DNA of 64,000 nucleotides from Erysipelothrix sp. HDW6C (GTDB lineage Bacteria > Bacillota_I > Bacilli_A > Erysipelotrichales > Erysipelotrichaceae): the NCBI RefSeq assembly GCF_011299615.1, contig NZ_CP049861.1, positions 1,674,001 through 1,738,000 on the forward strand, in the 5' to 3' direction. Below, piece by piece: positions 58,276 to 64,000 of the stretch. The position numbers and the translations under genes are program-made. The notes under the pieces were generated by a model. The model did not search any database, was not told the origin of the DNA, and worked only from the letters and a program-made list of their open reading frames with translations. The stretch's first letter is position 1. Every line of letters starts with the position of its first letter.

Positions 58276-59542
58276 CTTTAACGTTACTTTCTTTATTCAT
58301 GATCATCACAAATGGCATGTAAATGACAACGGAAACAATGAGAATCAAGAATGCGGTAGCTGCGGCACCAATGTCACCACCTGTTGTGAGATATGCCCCT
58401 AGGATTGGTGGGGTTGTCCATGGAATTAGAATATAACTATGGCCCATGAAGCCTACTGATGTCGCAAGAACACCAATTCCTAGACCCGCGAGTGTAACGA
58501 GAATCATTGGGATAATTAAAATTGGGTTCATAACAACTGGAAGTCCAAACATGATTGGTTCTGATATGTTAAATAATGATGGAACCGCACCTAGTTTTGC
58601 AATACTCTTGTAATCCTGGCGTCGCGATACAATAAAGATGGCAATAATGAGCGCTAACATGTTTCCTGCGCCACCCATAAATGCAACAGAATCTAGGAAT
58701 GGTTTAGTGATAATCTGATTCATTGCAGTACCTGCGGCATGGGCTGCCTCATTTGCTGTTAAGCTTGAAAGATAAATTGGTTCAAGAATGGGATTAAAGA
58801 TAAATGCAGTATGAATTCCCAAACCCCAAAGCAACATATAAAGGACATAAATTATAATTAATCCAATTGGTGAACTAACTATGCGTGTAAATGGTGCTTG
58901 AATGAGATTAAAGAACAGATCATTGAGTGGTGATCCAAACTCGTTGGTAATCAAGCGAACACATCCAAATATCAGTACAGTAAAGAGTACTGGAATGAGT
59001 TTGTTGAATGAACGCGCAATGTTTGATGGAACTGTATCTGGCATTCTGATAATCAAGGGTTTAAATTTTGAAAAGAATCGTACCAACTCTACAGTTACAA
59101 TTGCTGTAACAAATGCTAAGAACAGAGCAGCAGAGCCTGTATAGAATGTATTAATGTACTCGATTCCCATATCTGGATTAAAAACAAAGGGTGTCACTAT
59201 CATTAATGAAACAACTGCAATTGTTGGTAGGATTGAGGTATCTTCATTATACGTTTCACTTAATGCTTTTGCGGTAGTGAATGTCAATAGAATCGCCATA
59301 ATTGACATTACCGCAGGTACAATTGCAGCACCCAGTTCCGTTAACTTCGAAAATTCTTGACCAAATAATTTATTTGTAAATCCATTGGGTCCAATAAATA
59401 CATTGTTGATAAGTACAAAGAATGAACCCACAATCATGATTGGTAAAATTGCTATAAATCCATCACGGATTGCAGAAAGATATCGATTCGCTGCTAATTT
59501 GTCCGCAAATGGGAGTAAGATATTTTCTAATTTCTTAAACAT
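58265..59542 (-). CDS. PTS EIIC, lactose/cellobiose (CelB) type
   Basis: A 425-residue membrane permease with ten or so hydrophobic segments. The N-terminal FADKLAANRYLSAIRDGFIAILP and the SEPIMFGLPVVMNPI loop are typical of the CelB family. It has no EIIA or EIIB partner in this window, so it must borrow them from elsewhere. It lies 12 bp after nanE and likely imports the substrate of that operon. Confidence 0.9.
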   Translation of the reverse strand: MFKKLENILLPFADKLAANRYLSAIRDGFIAILPIMIVGSFFVLINNVFIGPNGFTNKLFGQEFSKLTELGAAIVPAVMSIMAILLTFTTAKALSETYNEDTSILPTIAVVSLMIVTPFVFNPDMGIEYINTFYTGSAALFLAFVTAIVTVELVRFFSKFKPLIIRMPDTVPSNIARSFNKLIPVLFTVLIFGCVRLITNEFGSPLNDLFFNLIQAPFTRIVSSPIGLIIIYVLYMLLWGLGIHTAFIFNPILEPIYLSSLTANEAAHAAGTAMNQIITKPFLDSVAFMGGAGNMLALIIAIFIVSRRQDYKSIAKLGAVPSLFNISEPIMFGLPVVMNPILIIPMILVTLAGLGIGVLATSVGFMGHSYILIPWTTPPILGAYLTTGGDIGAAATAFLILIVSVVIYMPFVMIMNKESNVKDAS

Positions 59543-59554
59543 GTGTTTCTCCTT

Positions 59555-60232
59555 TTATTTTAGTGCTTGAGCAAAGCGTTTGGTTATGACTTGAGGTCGC
59601 GTTATAATCGACCCAACGACGACACTGTGACAGCCTAATTCTAGAACGCGACGTGCCTTTTCAGGTGTATCGATATTCCCCTCCGCAATTACAGGTGAAT
59701 TAACTTTTGATAGTATTTGACGTATGATCTCAAAGTCATTTGATTCAATTTTGCTCAACGTGCTTTGTTGCGTATAACCCACCAATGTTGTACCAATGTA
59801 ATCAAAACCAATCTGGTCTGCAATCATTGCTTCTTCAACAGTAGAACAATCAGCCATGAGCAGACACTCTGGATATCGTTTTCGAATCGCCGCTACAAAC
59901 GATTCCAGTGATTCACCCGATGGTCGCACTGATGATGTTGCATCCATTGCTATTACATCTGCTTTACTGTCCATAAGTGCATCAACTTCACTCATCGTTG
60001 CTGTGATATACACATTTGAATCTGGATAATCCCTTTTTATAATTCCGATGATTGGTAAGCCCGTCACATTCGCAATCTCATTAATATCATCAACGGAATT
60101 TGCGCGTATCCCCTTTGCACCGCCTTGAAGTGCAGCCAGTGCCATCCGTCCCATAATGAATGGCGAGTGAAGGGGTTCATCATTCAGTGCTTGACATGAA
60201 ACTATTAAACCTTTTGGTAATCGTCTTGGCAT
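59555..60232 (-). CDS. nanE: N-acetylmannosamine-6-phosphate 2-epimerase NanE
   Basis: A 225-residue TIM-barrel enzyme interconverting ManNAc-6P and GlcNAc-6P. Family motifs seen are IVSCQALNDEPLH, KGIRANSVDDI, IIGIIKRDYP with the active-site Lys, MADCSTVEEA and VIAEGNIDTPEKA with the catalytic Glu. AAGGAGGGAAAT precedes the ATG. It is the first gene of an operon with EIIC, HAD, DUF4127, RpiR and SGNH genes. Without nanA or nanK nearby, ManNAc may enter as the phosphosugar or a derivative and not from sialic acid. Confidence 0.93.
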   Translation of the reverse strand: MPRRLPKGLIVSCQALNDEPLHSPFIMGRMALAALQGGAKGIRANSVDDINEIANVTGLPIIGIIKRDYPDSNVYITATMSEVDALMDSKADVIAMDATSSVRPSGESLESFVAAIRKRYPECLLMADCSTVEEAMIADQIGFDYIGTTLVGYTQQSTLSKIESNDFEIIRQILSKVNSPVIAEGNIDTPEKARRVLELGCHSVVVGSIITRPQVITKRFAQALK

Positions 60233-60268
60233 ATTTCCCTCCTTGTAGCGCCATTATATGTATGTAGA

Positions 60269-60311
60269 GAAAGTAAAATCAATATTATAGACGATCATTG
60301 ATTTTACTTTC
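60269..60311 (-). promoter_or_regulatory. Palindromic operator-promoter of the nanE operon
   Basis: Perfect 15-bp arms (GAAAGTAAAATCAAT and its complement) flank a 13-bp centre. TATAAT (minus strand, 60284-60289) lies in the centre and TTGAAA (60308-60313) overlaps one arm, 18 bp apart. RpiR proteins favour GAAA...TTTC palindromes, so this is the likely binding site of the regulator at 55158. Confidence 0.7.
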
Positions 60312-60361
60312 AAAAAAATATACTTTTTTATCATATGTATGCCTAAAACCAACCTTTATTG

Positions 60362-60375
60362 TGAAAGCACTTTCA
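60362..60375. promoter_or_regulatory. Possible cre (CcpA) site upstream of nanE
   Basis: TGAAAGCACTTTCA is a palindrome with one deviation from the usual central CG. It lies about 50 bp upstream of the nanE -35. Its position would let CcpA affect the operon. This is motif evidence only. Confidence 0.5.
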
Positions 60376-60398
60376 TCGTTCGTTACCTTATTACTCAT

Positions 60399-60442
60399 AA
60401 AAACACTGAGTCGGATCACGAATGATCTGTCCCAGTGTTTTT
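60399..60442. terminator. Terminator of the 6-phospho-beta-glucosidase gene
   Basis: AAAAACACTG and CAGTGTTTTT form a 10-bp stem around an inner GATC-type hairpin, with T-runs on both strands. It lies 50 bp after the GH1 stop and separates it from nanE. Confidence 0.8.
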
Positions 60443-60490
60443 ATCAATAATCAAACATTTAGACATCTATAAATATATGTATATATATGT

Positions 60491-61942
<1,452 letters not shown>

Positions 61943-61966
61943 CTATCGACTTTTGTTTCTACACTT

Positions 61967-61975
61967 ATTATATCA
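61967..61975 (-). promoter_or_regulatory. Extended -10 promoter of the bglA gene
   Basis: TGATATAAT on the minus strand contains TATAAT at 61967-61972 with the TG extension. No strong -35 is present. The leader is about 40 bp. Confidence 0.55.
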
Positions 61976-62052
61976 TTTGGATATGAAACAAAATTCTCTT
62001 ATCCGGCACGATTTATTCATATATAAGAAATTATGTTTCATTGCATGGTGTA

Positions 62053-64000
62053 TTATTGATTTGAATACAGAAGTCTATCGACTAAGGCTTCTGGGACACT
62101 ATCATAACGAACAAACGCTTGTGAATAGAGTCCGCTTCCCTGTGTTAGTGAGCGCAAATCACTCAGATAACTGGTGACTTCTACCTTCGGTACTTCTACG
62201 TGAATGCGTTGATGATTGTTTGTTAAGGGTTCCATGTTCAAAATTATTCCCCTTCGCTTGTTTAAGTCACCAATCACTGCTCCTGTGTAAACATCCGCGA
62301 CATCCACATCTAAAGCAACAATGGGTTCCATCAATACAGGATTTGCACGTGGCATAGCATCCAAGTAGGCAAGACGTGCGGCTTGCTTAAAGGCAATGTC
62401 TTTCGAGTCGACATCGTGATACTTTCCATCTGTGAGGACTGCTTTAACACCCATCACTTTGTATCCAGCCAAAACTCCTTGCTGCATGGCTTCGCGAATT
62501 CCTTGTTCAACAGCTGCAAAATACTGTTTGGGTACACTGCCACCAACGATACGGGTCTCAAAGATGATTTCATCGCCCGCATGCGGTTCGAATTCAATAA
62601 ATACATGCCCAAACTGTCCAGACCCACCTGATTGCTTTTTATGGCGTCCTTCACCCATGACTTTTGTTTGAATGGTCTCGCGGAATCCAACCTTTGGTAC
62701 TGTTGTGCTAACCGCCACACGGTAGCGATCTTTGAGTTTCGAAACCATTGCCTCCAAATGTTGATTTCCCATACCAAATAAAACAAGTTCGGATGTATCA
62801 GGGTCTTTGAATACACGCGCTCCAACATCTTCTTCAACTACTTTAGCAATCGCAGCACTGACGCGATCTTCATCCTGTTTGGTTAGTGGCCAAATGGCCA
62901 TTCCAAATAAAGGTTTGGGTAATACTGGTTTTTGATGAATGATTGGGTATTGTTTGGTTGATAAAGTATCGAATGTTTTGGTGTATTGGAGTTTGGTAAC
63001 AGCCCCAATATCGCCGGCAAACAATTTACCAATACCTATTTGATGTTTTCCGTTGATACTAAAGAGCCCTGTCACGCGTTCAGATTCATCGCGGTTGGCA
63101 TTGTAGACTTCTGAGTCAACATTGAGCACACCACTAAGCACTTTTAAATAGCTGATTCGTCCCACAAAAGGATCAACGATTGTTTTAAAGACTTGAGCAC
63201 TCAAGTGTTCGTCTTCATGCGTTCGCAAAATCACAGGATTTCCTTTGGGATCTTCGGCTACAATTTCGCCTTTTTCAAAATAACTAGGAAAGTACTCGGT
63301 AATAAGGTCCAGCAAGCGACGCATGCCGATCCCTTGATTTGCACTTCCACAATAGACAGGGCAAATTTCACCCGAACGCACACCCAAACAAACCCCTCTG
63401 ATAATTTGTTCATCATTCAATGTGCCATTCGTAAAGTAGTCTTCCATGAGTGCATCATCCGTCATCGCAACGGCTTCACAAATTTCTTTCCAATGTTTCC
63501 CAACCTGTTCTACATATTCCTTGGGAACATCGTGCGGATGTGTCGGTGCATCATAGTACCACACTTTTCGACTCAAAAGATTAATACTACCAATCACTTT
63601 TCCTTCCTCACGAATCGGCATTTCAAATGCAATTACACGTTTCCCAAAATTGTCACGCAAATCATCATAGACGCGATGAAAGCTCACATTGGGATCATCC
63701 ATTTTATTAACGAAAAAAATACACGGTTTTAAGGATTCGGATGCCCACCGGAAGGCTAAGCGTGTGCCTTCATCAACGACTTCTTTGGCATCAACAACAA
63801 TTAATACATTGTCTCCAGCAATGAAACTTGATTGTGTTTCTGATACGAAATCAGCGTATCCTGGAGTATCAATGCAATTTATCTTATGATCACGCCACTC
63901 AATTGGAACCAACTTAGTCGATAAGGTTTGTCCACGTTGAATTTCGAGTGGTTCATAATCGAGAACTGACTGACCACTTTCAGCACTGACAATGCGATCG
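62053..64000 (-). CDS. Elongation factor G-like GTPase, N terminus beyond window
   Basis: The reading frame is open from the window edge to 62053, so at least 649 residues are present and the P-loop lies outside. The frame shows the G3 motif CIDTPGYADF and the G4 motif FVNKMDD, then the EF-G domains, ending with SDLRSLTQGSGLYSQAF and a short tail. It resembles the EF-G-like paralogues more than canonical fusA, because of the divergent segment GQTLSTKLVPIEWRDHK before G3. Ribosome translocation is the family role; what this paralogue does is unknown. No str operon neighbours are present. Confidence 0.85.
   Translation of the reverse strand, partial: DRIVSAESGQSVLDYEPLEIQRGQTLSTKLVPIEWRDHKINCIDTPGYADFVSETQSSFIAGDNVLIVVDAKEVVDEGTRLAFRWASESLKPCIFFVNKMDDPNVSFHRVYDDLRDNFGKRVIAFEMPIREEGKVIGSINLLSRKVWYYDAPTHPHDVPKEYVEQVGKHWKEICEAVAMTDDALMEDYFTNGTLNDEQIIRGVCLGVRSGEICPVYCGSANQGIGMRRLLDLITEYFPSYFEKGEIVAEDPKGNPVILRTHEDEHLSAQVFKTIVDPFVGRISYLKVLSGVLNVDSEVYNANRDESERVTGLFSINGKHQIGIGKLFAGDIGAVTKLQYTKTFDTLSTKQYPIIHQKPVLPKPLFGMAIWPLTKQDEDRVSAAIAKVVEEDVGARVFKDPDTSELVLFGMGNQHLEAMVSKLKDRYRVAVSTTVPKVGFRETIQTKVMGEGRHKKQSGGSGQFGHVFIEFEPHAGDEIIFETRIVGGSVPKQYFAAVEQGIREAMQQGVLAGYKVMGVKAVLTDGKYHDVDSKDIAFKQAARLAYLDAMPRANPVLMEPIVALDVDVADVYTGAVIGDLNKRRGIILNMEPLTNNHQRIHVEVPKVEVTSYLSDLRSLTQGSGLYSQAFVRYDSVPEALVDRLLYSNQ

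Noticed and set aside
62053-64000. Canonical fusA of the str operon
   Set aside because: No rpsL, rpsG or tuf neighbour is present and the segment before G3 is divergent, so an EF-G-like paralogue is more likely. The missing N terminus prevents certainty.

Overview
The window looks like a low-GC Gram-positive chromosome (Bacillota, possibly Erysipelotrichia such as Erysipelothrix). The grounds are AT-rich DNA, strong GGAGG-type ribosome binding sites, the HrcA/CIRCE heat-shock circuit, an LPXTG wall-anchored protein and several PTS operons. The genus is inferred from general character only. Almost every gene lies on the minus strand. No rRNA, tRNA or CRISPR array was seen.

Region 1 (1-15.3 kb) is a polymorphic-toxin locus. 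A 3055-residue WapA/Rhs-like secreted protein (14716 to 5549) carries a DUF6883-like tip and is followed by a DUF4926-like immunity gene. Downstream are a decayed nuclease tip with a broken possible immunity gene, an IS30-family element, a lone plus-strand YcxB-like membrane gene beside short direct repeats, and an orphan Rhs tip with an Ntox37-like toxin end. The orphan tip shares about 1.26 kb of near-identical core with the large gene. A small membrane-anchored gene precedes the large gene and has a terminator-like hairpin in its leader.

Region 2 (15.3-23 kb) holds a plus-strand LPXTG surface protein, two paralogous HTH/PRD regulators and a PHP-family phosphatase. Region 3 (23-30.35 kb) is the chaperone block hrcA-grpE-dnaK-dnaJ plus clpB. 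CIRCE operators lie in front of both hrcA and clpB.

Region 4 (30.35-45 kb) is a defence island inserted next to the chaperone block. It holds a Dam-type adenine methylase with a PD-(D/E)XK endonuclease, a separate AIPR protein, an Mrr-type endonuclease with a coiled coil, and a five-gene set: cytosine methylase, GHKL/MORC-like ATPase, Z1 ATPase, DUF4420 PD-(D/E)XK protein and AIPR protein. The five-gene set matches the MutL/MORC-linked restriction systems predicted by comparative genomics. The neighbouring AIPR, Mrr and Dam modules make this copy unusually composite.

Region 5 (45-64 kb) is carbohydrate metabolism. The first operon (EIIA, LicT-type antiterminator, EIIBC, M81 protein, M24-like protein, GH1) is controlled by a ribonucleic antiterminator/terminator switch, and its two peptidase-like genes suggest an unusual conjugated substrate. 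A lone dGTPase-family gene follows. A second operon (nanE, EIIC, HAD phosphatase, DUF4127, RpiR regulator, SGNH hydrolase) starts at a promoter lying inside a perfect 15-bp inverted repeat. A monocistronic GH1 6-phospho-beta-glucosidase and an EF-G-like GTPase, cut by the window edge, complete the window.
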